Source: Porphyrobacter sp. (GTDB lineage Bacteria; Pseudomonadota; Alphaproteobacteria; Sphingomonadales; Sphingomonadaceae). Taken from it: 64,000 bases of DNA. This document shows, piece by piece, positions 16,275-24,883 of this stretch. The translations under genes were made by a program, and so were the position numbers. The DNA lies in contig JAGIBN010000001.1 in assembly GCA_017744315.1 (NCBI GenBank), positions 372,001 through 436,000 of the forward strand. The letters run 5' to 3'. The notes below the pieces were generated by a model. The model was not told the DNA's origin. It was given only the letters and a program-made list of their open reading frames with translations, and did not search any database. The stretch's first letter is position 1; each line of letters begins with the position of its first letter.

Positions 16275-16898
16275 TCAGGAGACCCGCAGGGCATCCACGG
16301 CGGCGATGGCGGCGGCGATGGCTTCCTCGCGTTTCAGTTCGGAGGTGTCTATCTCGATGGCATCGGCGGCGGCCACCAGCGGTGCGTCCTTGCGATTGCG
16401 GTCGCGTTCGTCCCGCGCGGCGAGGTCGGCGGTGATCGCTTCCAAAGTGACGTCGCGGCCATGGGCCTGCATTTCGAGGAAGCGGCGCTGGGCGCGGGCC
16501 TCGACCGAGGCGATCACGAACAGCTTGGCTTCGGCCTCCGGCGCGATCACCGTGCCGATGTCGCGTCCGTCCAGCACGGCGCCGCCGGGCTGGACGGCGA
16601 AGGCGTGCTGGCGTTCGTAGAGCGCCTGGCGCACCGTGGGGTGGATCGAGACCCGGCTCGCCAGGCCGCCGCTGGCTTCGGAGCGCAGTTCGGGGTCTGC
16701 CAGCAGGCCCTCGGGAAAGGCGCAGGCGGCGAGGGCGTCAACCGGATCGTCCGGATTGCCGCCGTCGAGGAAGCACTGGCGACCGACCGCGCGATAGAGC
16801 AGGCCGGTGTCGAGGTGGGGCAGTCCGAAATGGTGGGCGAGGGCCTTGGCAATGGTGCCTTTGCCCGAAGCGGTGGGTCCGTCTACGGCGATAATCAT
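16275..16898 (-). CDS. cmk: Cytidylate kinase
   Basis: 207 residues. The P-loop is VDGPTASGKGTIAKAL, the CMP-binding region includes LDTGLLYRAVGR, and the lid region has DGRDIGTVIAPEAE with RDERDRNRKDAPLV after it. It phosphorylates CMP and dCMP to the diphosphates for nucleic acid and CDP-lipid synthesis. ATG 16898 is chosen since MIIAVDGPTASGKGT is the usual N-terminus. The aroA-cmk-rpsA order is conserved, here with a small membrane protein gene inserted between aroA and cmk. Confidence 0.96.
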   Translation of the reverse strand: MIIAVDGPTASGKGTIAKALAHHFGLPHLDTGLLYRAVGRQCFLDGGNPDDPVDALAACAFPEGLLADPELRSEASGGLASRVSIHPTVRQALYERQHAFAVQPGGAVLDGRDIGTVIAPEAEAKLFVIASVEARAQRRFLEMQAHGRDVTLEAITADLAARDERDRNRKDAPLVAAADAIEIDTSELKREEAIAAAIAAVDALRVS

Positions 16899-16924
16899 CG
16901 CGCGGTCATGGCGGCTCGGCGCGC

Positions 16925-17218
16925 TCAGTGCAAGGTCGTGCGTTCCGGCGGAGCGGGCTGCCTGCGGCGGGAGAGCAGGGCTTTCACCAGGCCCCAACCG
17001 GCGATGACCGCCCAGAGCGCTTCCATGGCGATCGAGGGCAGGTTCACGTTCACCATCAGCGAGATCAGCAGCAGCACGGCGCCTGCAAAGTTGAGGCCGT
17101 GCTGGAGGTAGCGGTTCGGTTCGTCCTCGTAGGTGATGTAGGCATAGGCGAGAATGCAGCATGCCGTGCCGATGAAGCCGAGGATATTGCTGAGCGATTC
17201 CGGCAAGTCGAGGATCAT
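16925..17218 (-). CDS. Small inner-membrane protein, CBU_0592-like
   Basis: 97 residues with three predicted membrane helices: ILGFIGTACCILAYAYITY, NFAGAVLLLISLMVNVNLP and AMEALWAVIAGWGLVKALL. The tail is short and basic. It resembles the CBU_0592 family of small bacterial membrane proteins, whose function is unknown. It lies 51 bases after aroA and 26 before cmk. A perfect 14-bp inverted repeat just upstream overlaps its ribosome site (AGGAACCTTAC before the ATG), so its translation may be controlled separately from aroA. Confidence 0.75.
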   Translation of the reverse strand: MILDLPESLSNILGFIGTACCILAYAYITYEDEPNRYLQHGLNFAGAVLLLISLMVNVNLPSIAMEALWAVIAGWGLVKALLSRRRQPAPPERTTLH

Positions 17219-17226
17219 GTAAGGTT

Positions 17227-17263
17227 CCTGCGCAGGGATGACGACGTGCCATCCCTGCGCAGG
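17227..17263 (-). promoter_or_regulatory. Perfect 14-bp inverted repeat over a ribosome site
   Basis: CCTGCGCAGGGATG and CATCCCTGCGCAGG separated by 9 bases. On the minus strand the second arm ends in AGG, which begins the AGGA ribosome site of the small membrane protein gene 8 bases before its ATG. There is no T-run, so a simple terminator is unlikely. Confidence 0.6.
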
Positions 17264-17269
17264 ATGCCC

Positions 17270-18616
17270 TTATCCGGCGAGGCTGGCCAGCAGGTCCTCG
17301 AAATTGGGGAAGCTGGTGGCGATCGGGCGGGTGTCGTCCACTTCCACGCCGCCGCTGCTGACGAGTCCGGCGATGGCCATCGACATGGCGATGCGGTGGT
17401 CGAGGTGGGTGGTGACTTGCGCATCGGCGGCGGTGCCGGGCAGCGGGGTGCCGCCGGTGCCGGTGATGACGAGGCCGTCCTCGCGCTCTTCGATTCCCGC
17501 TCCGGCCAGCGTCAGGGCGGCGGCCATGGCGGAGAGGCGATCCGATTCCTTCACGCGCAGCTCGTCGAGGCCGCTGGTGACGGTGACGCCTTCGGCCAGC
17601 GAGGCGGCGACGAAGAGGACGGGGAACTCATCGATCATGGCCGGTGCGATGGCGGGATCGACTTCGATGCCCTTCAGCGCCGAGTGCCTGACCAGCAGGT
17701 CGGCCACCGGCTCGCCGCCGACTTCGCGTTCGTTCAGGAATTCGATCTGGCCGCCCATCTGGCGCAGCACTTCGACAAGCCCGGCGCGGGTAGGGTTGAG
17801 GCCGACGTTCTCGATCACGACTTCGCTGCCCGGCGTCACCAGTGCGGCGACAATGAAGAAGGCCGCCGAGGAGGGGTCGCCCGGCACGTCGATGACCTGC
17901 GGCTTGAGTTCGGCCTCGCCCTTGATGGTGATGACGCGGGTGCCGTCGGCCTCCATGGTCACGGAGAGATCGGCGCCGAAGCCCTTGAGCATGCGTTCGG
18001 AGTGGTCGCGCGTCGGCACCGGCTCGATCACGGTGGTCTCGCCGGGCGTGTTGAGACCGGCGAGCAGGATGGCGCTCTTCACCTGCGCGGAGGCGACCGG
18101 CAGGCGGTAAGTGATCGGCACGGCAGGCGATGCACCGCGCACGATCAGCGGCAGGCGACCGCCTTCACTGGCTTCGAAGCTGGCGCCCATTTCTGAAAGC
18201 GGATCGATCACGCGGCCCATCGGGCGCTTGGAGAGGGACGCGTCGCCGGTGAAGCTGACGTTGATCGGATGGCTGGCGACAAGGCCCATCAGCAGGCGCG
18301 TCGAGGTTCCGGAGTTGCCCATGTCCAGCGGGCCTTCGGGCTGGAGCAAGGCGCCGACGCCCACGCCGTTCACCCGCCATTCGCCGTCACCGACGCGTTC
18401 CACGCTGGCGCCCATGGCGCGCATGGCGGCGGCGGTGGCGAGCACGTCCTCGCCTTCCAGCAGGCCGGTCACGCGGGTCTCGCCCACGGCCAGCGCACCC
18501 AGCATGATCGAGCGATGGCTGATCGACTTGTCGCCCGGCACGCGAATCCTGCCTTTCAGCGGTCCTGCGGGCAGGAAACGGCGAGGGCGCATGGGTGTGG
18601 TGGTGTCGTGGCTCAC
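17270..18616 (-). CDS. aroA: 3-phosphoshikimate 1-carboxyvinyltransferase (EPSP synthase)
   Basis: About 448 residues. Substrate-binding motifs include [47 protein letters not shown] and the C-terminal [15 protein letters not shown] and [13 protein letters not shown]. It transfers the enolpyruvyl group of PEP to shikimate 3-phosphate in aromatic amino acid synthesis. The [12 protein letters not shown] sequence is of the kind seen in class II enzymes of alphaproteobacteria and Agrobacterium. I place the start at GTG 18616 with AAAGAAG upstream; ATG 18592 is the alternative. It heads the minus-strand cluster with cmk. Confidence 0.95.
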   Translation of the reverse strand: MSHDTTTPMRPRRFLPAGPLKGRIRVPGDKSISHRSIMLGALAVGETRVTGLLEGEDVLATAAAMRAMGASVERVGDGEWRVNGVGVGALLQPEGPLDMGNSGTSTRLLMGLVASHPINVSFTGDASLSKRPMGRVIDPLSEMGASFEASEGGRLPLIVRGASPAVPITYRLPVASAQVKSAILLAGLNTPGETTVIEPVPTRDHSERMLKGFGADLSVTMEADGTRVITIKGEAELKPQVIDVPGDPSSAAFFIVAALVTPGSEVVIENVGLNPTRAGLVEVLRQMGGQIEFLNEREVGGEPVADLLVRHSALKGIEVDPAIAPAMIDEFPVLFVAASLAEGVTVTSGLDELRVKESDRLSAMAAALTLAGAGIEEREDGLVITGTGGTPLPGTAADAQVTTHLDHRIAMSMAIAGLVSSGGVEVDDTRPIATSFPNFEDLLASLAG

Positions 18617-18662
18617 GGGCGTGCTTCTTTCGAGGCTGGAAGGCTGCAAAATCGCCGGGCTT

Positions 18663-18690
18663 TTGACAGCGGGGGCGGCCTATGGCAAGG
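18663..18690 (+). promoter_or_regulatory. Candidate promoter of the TIGR02300 gene
   Basis: TTGACA (18663-18668), 16 bases, GCAAGG (18685-18690), then CGCGCGCC. It lies in the divergent gap between aroA and the TIGR02300 gene, giving a leader of about 100 bases. Confidence 0.45.
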
Positions 18691-18796
18691 CGCGCGCCCT
18701 GATGGTGCCGGGGTGCTTGATTTTGCGCGTTGGCCCTCCCATCAAGACACGGAATTCTCGCCCGTACTCTTCGGGCGCGCAGTATGAGGACATTTC

Positions 18797-19117
18797 ATGG
18801 CAAAGCCTGAGTGGGGCGCCAAGCACGGCTGCCCGAAATGCGGCACCCGCTTCTACGACCTGGGCAAGGACGACCCGGTCACCTGCATCGAGTGCGGCCA
18901 TTCGTGGCACCCGGAGCCGGTGTTGAAGTCCAAGCAGCCGATTCCCTACGAGGAAATCCAGAAGAAGGAAGTCGTCGAGAACGAGGATTCGGATCTCGCC
19001 GATGACGATCTGGACATCGACGAAGACGGCGATTCGCCGGACAACGACGTCGACCTCGGCGGTGACGACGATCTCGGCATCGGCGGCGGCGACGACGACG
19101 GCGACCGCGACGAGTAA
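18797..19117 (+). CDS. TIGR02300 family (FYDLN acid domain) protein
   Basis: 106 residues. The N-terminal part has a zinc-ribbon-like pattern, CPKCGTRFYDLGKDDPVTC with a second pair at IECGHSW, and the second half is almost entirely Asp, Glu and Gly. These are the marks of the alphaproteobacterial TIGR02300 family, named after its FYDLN-like sequence. Its function is not known; a nucleic-acid or ribosome-related role has been guessed from the zinc ribbon only. Divergent from aroA, as in many alphaproteobacteria. Confidence 0.9.
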   Translation: MAKPEWGAKHGCPKCGTRFYDLGKDDPVTCIECGHSWHPEPVLKSKQPIPYEEIQKKEVVENEDSDLADDDLDIDEDGDSPDNDVDLGGDDDLGIGGGDDDGDRDE

Positions 19118-19141
19118 GTCTCGGGACCGATCCGTTTCAGG

Positions 19142-19180
19142 AAAGGGCGCGGCGCTTCGGCGACCGCGCCCTTTCTTTTT
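19142..19180 (+). terminator. Rho-independent terminator of the TIGR02300 gene
   Basis: Stem AAAGGGCGCGG with CCGCGCCCTTT around CGCTTCGGCGA, followed by CTTTTT. Confidence 0.85.
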
Positions 19181-19197
19181 GTGCTAGTAACTCCCGA

Positions 19198-19277
19198 CCC
19201 CGCTCAGGCTGAGCTTGTCGAAGCCCCCTGCGGCGTGGCGCGAGGCCGCAATCCTTCGACAGGCTCAGGATGAACGG
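19198..19277. repeat. Dispersed palindromic element (GCTTGTCGAAG type)
   Basis: CTCAGGCTGAGCTTGTCGAA at the left and CCTTCGACAGGCTCAGGATG at the right form an imperfect inverted repeat. This sequence type is scattered between genes in many proteobacterial genomes. Together with the next element it fills most of the 471-base gap before tRNA-Ala, where I see no gene. Confidence 0.7.
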
Positions 19278-19320
19278 GGGTGGGCAATCTGGAAGAAGCA
19301 GGTGCTGGTGATTCTCCGTC

Positions 19321-19410
19321 CTTCGTCATTGCGAGCGTAGCGAAGCAATCCAGGAGCGGTTTACGCCGCTCTGGATTGCTTCGTCGGCTTCGCCTCCTCG
19401 CAATGACGAA
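19321..19410. repeat. Dispersed palindromic element (CGTCATTGCGAG type)
   Basis: CTTCGTCATTGCGAGCGTAG with GCGAAGCAATCCAG on the left mirrors CTGGATTGCTTCGTC and CCTCGCAATGACGAA on the right, a nearly complete 90-base inverted repeat. Elements of this type are common between genes of alphaproteobacteria and could fold as RNA. Confidence 0.75.
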
Positions 19411-19471
19411 CAGGGGGAGCGAGTGATCTCGGCCTCCATCCAAAAAATGACAGGCCCGTGAAAATTTCCTC

Positions 19472-19500
19472 TTGCCAGCCCTGAGAACCCCATCTAGAGG
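19472..19500 (+). promoter_or_regulatory. Promoter of tRNA-Ala
   Basis: TTGCCA (19472-19477), 17 bases, TAGAGG (19495-19500), then GCGGCC. It lies 88 bases before the mature tRNA and has the same form as the atpI promoter. Confidence 0.55.
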
Positions 19501-19588
19501 GCGGCCTCCCAAGCGGAGGCAAGTCACAGCGACTGGCCGAAACGCGGGAAACGGATCGAACCTCCCAGGTCGATCCGGCGAAATGAAT

Positions 19589-19664
19589 GGGGCCTTAGCT
19601 CAGCTGGGAGAGCGCCTGCATGGCATGCAGGAGGTCAGCGGTTCGATCCCGCTAGGCTCCACCA
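19589..19664 (+). tRNA. tRNA-Ala (anticodon GGC)
   Basis: 76 bases with a full cloverleaf. The acceptor GGGGCCT pairs with AGGCTCC (one G-U), the D arm is GCTCAGCTGGGAGAGC, the anticodon stem CCTGC/GCAGG holds loop ATGGCAT, and the T arm has GGTTCGATCC. CCA is encoded. The anticodon GGC reads GCC and GCT alanine codons. Confidence 0.97.
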
Positions 19665-19737
19665 TTTCTTACGAAACAGCCTTTCAAAGTCAGCTTCGAT
19701 CGGTTATTTCGACATATCAGTTTCGCGGAAACGCGAT

Positions 19738-19773
19738 ACGCTGGCCGACGAGGTTTCGTCCGCCGGCGTTTTT
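19738..19773 (+). terminator. First of two tandem terminators after tRNA-Ala
   Basis: Stem ACGCTGGC-C-GACGA with TCGTC-C-GCCGGCGT around GGTT, followed by TTTT. A C-C mismatch interrupts the stem at the same place as in the next copy. Confidence 0.8.
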
Positions 19774-19790
19774 CGCATAAGGTTTCCGTC

Positions 19791-19826
19791 ACGCCGGTCA
19801 GCGAGGTTTCGCCCACCGGCGTTTTT
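19791..19826 (+). terminator. Second tandem terminator, related to the first
   Basis: Stem ACGCCGGT...GCGA with TCGC...ACCGGCGT around GGTT, with an internal mismatch, followed by TTTTT. The stem design and loop copy the terminator at 19738-19773. Confidence 0.8.
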
Positions 19827-19900
19827 GGCGTTCTGGCTGGCCCTTTGGTCCGTCGATGAGGAGTTTGGCATGTTCGCCGCGAGTGACGTTAGGAGCGAGA

Positions 19901-21340
19901 ATGTTTGACTCCCTTTCGGATCGTCTTGGTGGCGTTTTCGACAAGCTGCGTGGCCGCGGCGCGCTCAAGGAGCAGGATGTCCGTGATGCCATGCGCGAAG
20001 TGCGCATCGCGCTCCTCGAAGCCGATGTCGCGCTCCCCGTCGTGCGCCGCTTCATCGATCAGGTTACCGAAAAGGCCGTCGGCCAGTCGGTCCTCAAGTC
20101 GGTCACGCCCGGCCAGCAGGTCGTCAAGATCGTCAATGACGCGCTGATCGAGATGCTGGGCGGCGAAGAAACCGCCGAACTCGATCTCAATGCCGCGCCG
20201 CCGGTCGTCATCATGATGGTCGGTCTGCAGGGTTCGGGCAAGACCACCAGCACCGCCAAGATCGCCCGCCTCCTTCGCGAGAAGCAGGGCAAGAAGGTCC
20301 TGATGGCCTCGCTGGACGTCAACCGTCCGGCGGCGCAGGAACAGCTTCGCGTGCTGGGCGAGCAGGTGGGCGTCGCCACCCTGCCGATCATCGCCGGCCA
20401 GCAGCCGACCGAGATCGCCACCCGCGCGATGCAGTCGGCCAGGCTCCAGGCCGTGGACGTGCTGCTGCTCGACACCGCGGGCCGTCTCCACGTCGATACC
20501 CAGCTCATGGACGAGATGAAGGCGGTTGCCGCCATCTCGAACCCGCGTGAAACGCTGCTCGTGGTCGACTCGCTGACGGGTCAGGACGCGGTCAACGTCG
20601 CGCAGTCGTTCTCCGGCGAAGTCGATCTTACCGGCGTCGTGCTCACCCGTATGGACGGTGACGCGCGCGGCGGTGCGGCGCTATCGATGCGGGCCGTCAC
20701 CGGCAAGCCGATCAAGTTCGCGGGCACCGGCGAGAAGATGGAGGCCCTTGAGGTCTTCCACCCCAGCCGCGTCGCCAACCGCATCCTCGGCATGGGCGAT
20801 ATCGTCTCTATCGTCGAAAAGGCGGCGGAAGCGGTCAAGATCGAGGACGCCGAAGCGCTGGCCAAGCGCATGGAGCAGGGCAAGTTCGACATGAACGACC
20901 TGCGCATGCAGCTCGGCCAGATGCAGAAGATGGGCGGCCTCGGCGCGCTGGCGGGCATGATGCCGGGCATGAAGAAGGCCAAGGCGGCGATGGCGGCCTC
21001 GGGCATGGACGACCGCGTGCTGCTGCGCATGGACGCGATCATCGGTTCGATGACCCAGAAGGAGCGCGTCAATCCGGCGCTGCTCAATGCCAAGCGCAAG
21101 ATCCGCGTCGCCAACGGTTCCGGCACCAATGTCCAGGACGTCAACAAGCTGCTGAAAATGCACCAGGAGATGTCCAAGGCCATGAAGCAGATCAAGAAGA
21201 TGGGCGGCCTCAAGGGGCTGGCCGCGATGTTCGGCAAGGGCGGCCTCGATGCTGCCATGCCGGGCCTCGGTGGTGGTCTTGGGGGCGGCGGTATGCCCGG
21301 CCTCGGTGGTCCCGATCTCGGCAAGTTTCTGAAGAAATAA
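19901..21340 (+). CDS. ffh: Signal recognition particle protein Ffh
   Basis: 479 residues. The order is N domain, GTPase domain (GLQGSGKTTSTAK, DVNRPAAQEQL, DTAGRLHVD, TRMDGDARGG, GTGEKMEALEVF) and a methionine-rich M domain binding 4.5S RNA and signal peptides, ending in a Gly-rich tail. It targets membrane and secreted proteins together with FtsY, which is also in this window (55 kb). ATG 19901 (MFDSLSDRLGG) has AGGAG upstream; the frame is open 15 codons earlier but without homology. First gene of the ffh-rpsP-rimM run. Confidence 0.97.
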   Translation: MFDSLSDRLGGVFDKLRGRGALKEQDVRDAMREVRIALLEADVALPVVRRFIDQVTEKAVGQSVLKSVTPGQQVVKIVNDALIEMLGGEETAELDLNAAPPVVIMMVGLQGSGKTTSTAKIARLLREKQGKKVLMASLDVNRPAAQEQLRVLGEQVGVATLPIIAGQQPTEIATRAMQSARLQAVDVLLLDTAGRLHVDTQLMDEMKAVAAISNPRETLLVVDSLTGQDAVNVAQSFSGEVDLTGVVLTRMDGDARGGAALSMRAVTGKPIKFAGTGEKMEALEVFHPSRVANRILGMGDIVSIVEKAAEAVKIEDAEALAKRMEQGKFDMNDLRMQLGQMQKMGGLGALAGMMPGMKKAKAAMAASGMDDRVLLRMDAIIGSMTQKERVNPALLNAKRKIRVANGSGTNVQDVNKLLKMHQEMSKAMKQIKKMGGLKGLAAMFGKGGLDAAMPGLGGGLGGGGMPGLGGPDLGKFLKK

Positions 21341-21370
21341 TTTTTGAAGATTTGAAGGAAAGGTAGAACA

Positions 21371-21799
21371 ATGTCCGTTTCGATCCGTCTGTCGCGCGGT
21401 GGCGCGAAGAAGCGTCCTTACTACAAGATCGTCGTCTCCAACTCGCGCGCTCCGCGTGACGGCAAGTATCTTGAGCAGGTCGGCACCTACAACCCGATCC
21501 TCGCCAAGGACGACGAAAACCGCGTCCGTCTGGTCGAAGACCGCGTGCGTTACTGGCTCGGCGTTGGCGCCCAGCCGACCGACCGCGTTGCCCGCCTGCT
21601 CGACAAGGCCGGCATCAAGGAACGCGCCGCCACCGTGAACGCCAAGAAGGGCGAGCCTGGCCAGAAGGCCAAGGACCGCGCTGAAGAGCGTGCCGAGAAG
21701 CTGCGCGAAGCCGAAGAAGCGGCTGCCGCTGCTGCTGCCGCTCCGGCCGCTGAAGAAGCGCCTGCCGAAGCAGCCGCTGAGGAATCGACCGAAGCCTAA
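21371..21799 (+). CDS. rpsP: 30S ribosomal protein S16
   Basis: 142 residues. The conserved S16 core ([53 protein letters not shown]) takes about 85 residues. It is followed by a long Lys/Glu/Ala-rich extension ending in [12 protein letters not shown]. Bacterial S16 is usually 80 to 90 residues; such acidic Ala-rich tails are known in alphaproteobacteria. It lies 30 bases after ffh and 18 before rimM. Confidence 0.97.
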   Translation: MSVSIRLSRGGAKKRPYYKIVVSNSRAPRDGKYLEQVGTYNPILAKDDENRVRLVEDRVRYWLGVGAQPTDRVARLLDKAGIKERAATVNAKKGEPGQKAKDRAEERAEKLREAEEAAAAAAAAPAAEEAPAEAAAEESTEA

Positions 21800-21817
21800 G
21801 CTTCAGGTCGGATCCAG

Positions 21818-22342
21818 ATGGCTGGTCAAGACCGCCCCGTCACGCTTGCTGCCATAACCGGCGCGCACGGCGTGACGGGCGAGGTTCGCCTCAAGCTGTT
21901 CGGTGAAGGCGTGGCGGCGCTCAAGCGCTACCGCGCCTTCAACGAGTCAATGGGCAACGATTCCACCCTGACGCTCGCCAAGCTGCGCGATGACGGCAAG
22001 GGCGGCGCGATTGCGCGTTTCGAGGAAGTGCCGGATCGCACGGCTGCCGAGAAGCTGCGCGGCACCGCGCTCACCGTCCCGCGCGCGTCGATGCCGGAGC
22101 TGGAGGAAGGCGAGTATTATCACGCCGACCTGCTGGGCCTGCGCGCCGTCTCCGATGCCGGTGACGAACTCGGCATCTGCATCGCGGTCGAGAACTTCGG
22201 CGCGGGCGACGTGATCGAGATCGAGCGTCCGGCAGGTGAGGACGGGAAACGGCGCCGCTTCATGGTGCCGATGACTCCCGCCGCCGTCCCCGAGTGGGAT
22301 CACGAACGGTTGGTCATCACCGCCGTCTTCGCGGAAGAATAA
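21818..22342 (+). CDS. rimM: Ribosome maturation factor RimM
   Basis: 174 residues with an N-terminal beta-barrel (LAAITGAHGVTGEVRLKLF, LRGTALTVPRASMPELEEGE) and a PRC-barrel domain (YYHADLLGLRAV, GDVIEIERPAG, FMVPMTPAAVPEWD). It assists maturation of the 30S head, near S19. Normally trmD follows directly; here a strong terminator and two other genes stand between. Confidence 0.95.
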   Translation: MAGQDRPVTLAAITGAHGVTGEVRLKLFGEGVAALKRYRAFNESMGNDSTLTLAKLRDDGKGGAIARFEEVPDRTAAEKLRGTALTVPRASMPELEEGEYYHADLLGLRAVSDAGDELGICIAVENFGAGDVIEIERPAGEDGKRRRFMVPMTPAAVPEWDHERLVITAVFAEE

Positions 22343-22344
22343 GG

Positions 22345-22370
22345 AAAGGCCGTCCCTCGGGGCGGCTTTT
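22345..22370 (+). terminator. Terminator of the ffh-rpsP-rimM run
   Basis: AAAGGCCGTCC pairs with GGCGGCTTTT over 11 bp (G-U pairs included) around a CTCG tetraloop, ending in TTTT. It may also serve the convergent small gene at 22377. Confidence 0.75.
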
Positions 22371-22376
22371 CTGCTT

Positions 22377-22679
22377 TCAGGCAAGGGCGGCCTGGGGGCA
22401 CGAATGCGCCGCTTCCAGGGGAGCCTGCGGACAGTCGATGGTGAGCACCAGCGGCGCCACCATGCCGAGGCTGGCGCCGGCGAGAATGCCGCCGATGACG
22501 CCGAGCGTGGTCAGGCGGGCCTTGTGGGCCAACGGTGATTCCGTCTCGCGCTGCCGCGGTGCCCGGCGCCCAAAGCGAGCCTTGGCTTTCCCGGCCAGCT
22601 TGCCCAGCCCCTGATCGAGTCCTTCGGAAAACCGGCCATGACCGGCGTTCCATTGCTGCATGAAGTGTTGATCCTGCAT
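22377..22679 (-). CDS. Uncharacterised small protein with one membrane helix
   Basis: 100 residues, not recognised. A basic N-terminal half (LGKLAGKAKARFGRRAPRQR) precedes one membrane helix (TLGVIGGILAGASLGMVAPL) and a short Cys-containing tail (DCPQAPLEAAHSC). The ATG at 22679 has a strong ribosome site, GGAGG, at the right distance, which supports that it is expressed. It is divergent from the LysR gene next door, the arrangement typical of a regulator and its target, so LysR control is possible. It interrupts the usual rimM-trmD junction. Confidence 0.6.
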   Translation of the reverse strand: MQDQHFMQQWNAGHGRFSEGLDQGLGKLAGKAKARFGRRAPRQRETESPLAHKARLTTLGVIGGILAGASLGMVAPLVLTIDCPQAPLEAAHSCPQAALA

Positions 22680-22780
22680 TGTCCGGTTCCTCCATCGGAT
22701 GTCCGGAATCTGGCCGATCCTGCCCGCCCGCGCCAACAAAGCCTCTGGCGAAGGTCATAAGGCAGCCTTATCATGCGGGG

Positions 22781-23698
22781 ATGGACCGCCTGCCGCCCCT
22801 GACTGCCATCCGCGCCTTCGAGGCCGCCGGTCGCCACGAGAACTTCTCGCGCGCCGCCGAGGAACTGGGCATGACGCAGGCGGCGGTCTCCTATCAGATC
22901 CGCCAGCTCGAAGATCGCGTCGGCAAGCCGCTGTTCGTGCGCAAGAAGGGCAGGGTGCATCTCTCCGACGCGGGGCGGCGCCTGCTGCCCGCGCTGAGCG
23001 GTGCTTTCATCGCCATGACCGACGCCTTCGCATCCATCCGCAGCGAGGACGAGGACGTTCTGGCCATCAATGCCTCCGTCTCGCTGGGCGCAAGCTGGCT
23101 GAGCACGCGCATCGGGCGCTTTCAGCTTCGCCATCCGGATATCGCGGTCCGCATGGCGCTTTCGAACGAAGTGATAGACTTCGCGACATCGAACGACGAT
23201 GTCGCCATTCGCGGCGGCGCCGGGCCATGGGAGGGGCTCCGCAGCGAGTTCCTGTTCCGGCAGCACTATTCGCCGATCTGCTCGCCCGAGTTTCTTGAGC
23301 GACATCGCATCACGCAGCCGGAAGACCTGCTGACGGTCGAGCGTTTCGCACCGAACGATCCCTGGTGGAACGCCTGGTTCGCGGTTGCGGGTGTCGGGCA
23401 GCTACCCACGCCTTCGCGGCGGGGCTTCATGTTCGACAACCAGCTACAGGAAGGCAGCGCGGCGCGCGAAGGTTTCGGCGTAGCGCTGATGACCCCGCTG
23501 ATCTGGCGGGAAGATCTGGAGGCCGGTCGTCTCGTGCAGCCTTTCGAAACGATGTACCTGCCCGGCACCGCGCACTGGATGGTCCATCCGGAGAACCGGG
23601 TGGGCGTCCGCAAGATCGAGCGGCTGCGCGAATGGTTCCGCGACGAGATCGCGCGCGACCGGGCGTTCCTGCCTGCCGAAGTCTGGGAACCGTTCTGA
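22781..23698 (+). CDS. LysR-family transcriptional regulator (GcvA-like)
   Basis: 305 residues. The N-terminal winged helix-turn-helix is [20 protein letters not shown] with [20 protein letters not shown] as recognition part. A periplasmic-binding-like effector domain follows (about 95-295), with [19 protein letters not shown] typical of the GcvA/AmpR-like branch. The effector is unknown. It is divergent from the small membrane gene at 22377-22679, 101 bases apart. ATG 22781 matches the family start. It stands inside what is otherwise the conserved rpsP-rimM-trmD-rplS run. Confidence 0.9.
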   Translation: MDRLPPLTAIRAFEAAGRHENFSRAAEELGMTQAAVSYQIRQLEDRVGKPLFVRKKGRVHLSDAGRRLLPALSGAFIAMTDAFASIRSEDEDVLAINASVSLGASWLSTRIGRFQLRHPDIAVRMALSNEVIDFATSNDDVAIRGGAGPWEGLRSEFLFRQHYSPICSPEFLERHRITQPEDLLTVERFAPNDPWWNAWFAVAGVGQLPTPSRRGFMFDNQLQEGSAAREGFGVALMTPLIWREDLEAGRLVQPFETMYLPGTAHWMVHPENRVGVRKIERLREWFRDEIARDRAFLPAEVWEPF

Positions 23699-23759
23699 AA
23701 GGCGCAATTCCGGCGCTTCCCCCTTGCCGCCGCCGCCGAATTGGGCTTTGCGCGGGGGC

Positions 23760-24506
23760 ATGACTTTCAACGCGACCGTCCTCACCCTCTATCCGGAGAT
23801 GTTCCCCGGCACGCTTGGCATCAGTCTGGCGGGCAGGGCCCTGGCGGAAGGCAAGTGGGCCATGAACCCCGTCCACATCCGCGATTTCACGAGCGACAAG
23901 CACCGCACCGTGGACGATACCCCTGCGGGGGGCGGCGCCGGCATGGTGCTCAAGGTCGACGTGCTGGCCGCAGCGATCGACCATGCCCGCTCGATCAATC
24001 CCGATGCGCCGATCATCGCGATGACGCCGCGCGGCAAGCCGATCTCGCAGGCGCGCGTGCGCGAACTGGCGCAGGGTTCCGGCGTCACGATCCTGTGCGG
24101 CCGCTTCGAAGGTTTCGACGAGCGCATCTTCGCAGGGCGCGACGTCGAGGAGATGTCGGTCGGCGATGCGGTGCTTTCGGGCGGCGAACCCGCGGCAATC
24201 CTGCTGTTAGACGCTTGCATTCGGCTGCTTCCCGGCGTAATGGGCGCGGCTTCCAGCGGGACCGAGGAATCGTTCGAGGACGGTCTTCTCGAATACCCGC
24301 AGTTTACCCGACCCACCGAGTGGGAAGGGCGCACGATCCCTGAAGTGCTGCGATCGGGGGATCATGCGAAGATCGCCGCCTGGCGGAAACGACAGGCGGA
24401 GGAAGATACACGGTCACGCAGGCCGGACCTTTGGGAACGTCGCAGTGACGTTCGGGGCCAGTCTGCCTCTGGTGCGCGGCGCAAAAACGAGGACTTAGGT
24501 TCATGA
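23760..24506 (+). CDS. trmD: tRNA (guanosine(37)-N1)-methyltransferase
   Basis: 248 residues with the trefoil-knot SAM site of the SPOUT class: [13 protein letters not shown] and [18 protein letters not shown]. The N-terminal [18 protein letters not shown] and the segment [14 protein letters not shown] are also typical. It makes m1G37 in tRNAs reading CNN and some GGN codons, which prevents +1 frameshifting. ATG 23760 is chosen over an upstream in-frame start that adds a proline stretch. It overlaps rplS by 4 bases (ATGA). Confidence 0.96.
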   Translation: MTFNATVLTLYPEMFPGTLGISLAGRALAEGKWAMNPVHIRDFTSDKHRTVDDTPAGGGAGMVLKVDVLAAAIDHARSINPDAPIIAMTPRGKPISQARVRELAQGSGVTILCGRFEGFDERIFAGRDVEEMSVGDAVLSGGEPAAILLLDACIRLLPGVMGAASSGTEESFEDGLLEYPQFTRPTEWEGRTIPEVLRSGDHAKIAAWRKRQAEEDTRSRRPDLWERRSDVRGQSASGARRKNEDLGS

Positions 24507-24871
24507 ACCTGATTCAGCAGATCGAGGCCGAGGAAATTGCCAAGGCCGCCAAGGATATCCCGACCTTCCGTCCGGGCGACACCGTCCGCGTCGGCGTGAA
24601 GGTGGTTGAAGGCACCCGTACCCGCGTTCAGGCTTACGAAGGCGTGTGCATCGCGCGTTCGAACCGTGGCATGGGTTCGAACTTCACCGTCCGCAAGATG
24701 AGCTTCGGTGAAGGCGTGGAGCGCGTATTCCCGCTCTACTCGCCGAACATCGATTCGATCACCGTGGTCCGTCGCGGCGTCGTGCGTCGTGCGAAGCTGT
24801 ACTACCTGCGTGGTCGTACCGGCAAGCGCGCCCGTATCGCCGAGCGCCGGGTCAACGAAGCCAAGGCGTAA
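24503..24871 (+). CDS. rplS: 50S ribosomal protein L19
   Basis: 122 residues. Contains the L19 signature ([58 protein letters not shown] and [21 protein letters not shown]). It sits at the 30S-50S interface. Translationally coupled to trmD and followed by a strong terminator. Confidence 0.97.
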   Translation: MNLIQQIEAEEIAKAAKDIPTFRPGDTVRVGVKVVEGTRTRVQAYEGVCIARSNRGMGSNFTVRKMSFGEGVERVFPLYSPNIDSITVVRRGVVRRAKLYYLRGRTGKRARIAERRVNEAKA

Positions 24872-24883
24872 GCCCTGGCCGAT

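Noticed and set aside
16898..17252. An N-terminal extension of Cmk to 325 residues
   Set aside because: The extra part is the wrong-frame reading of the small membrane protein gene. Known cytidylate kinases start at MIIAVDGP-like sequence.
19198..19410. Possible CRISPR array or insertion-sequence remnant
   Set aside because: There are no regularly spaced direct repeats and no transposase frame. The elements are dispersed palindromes.
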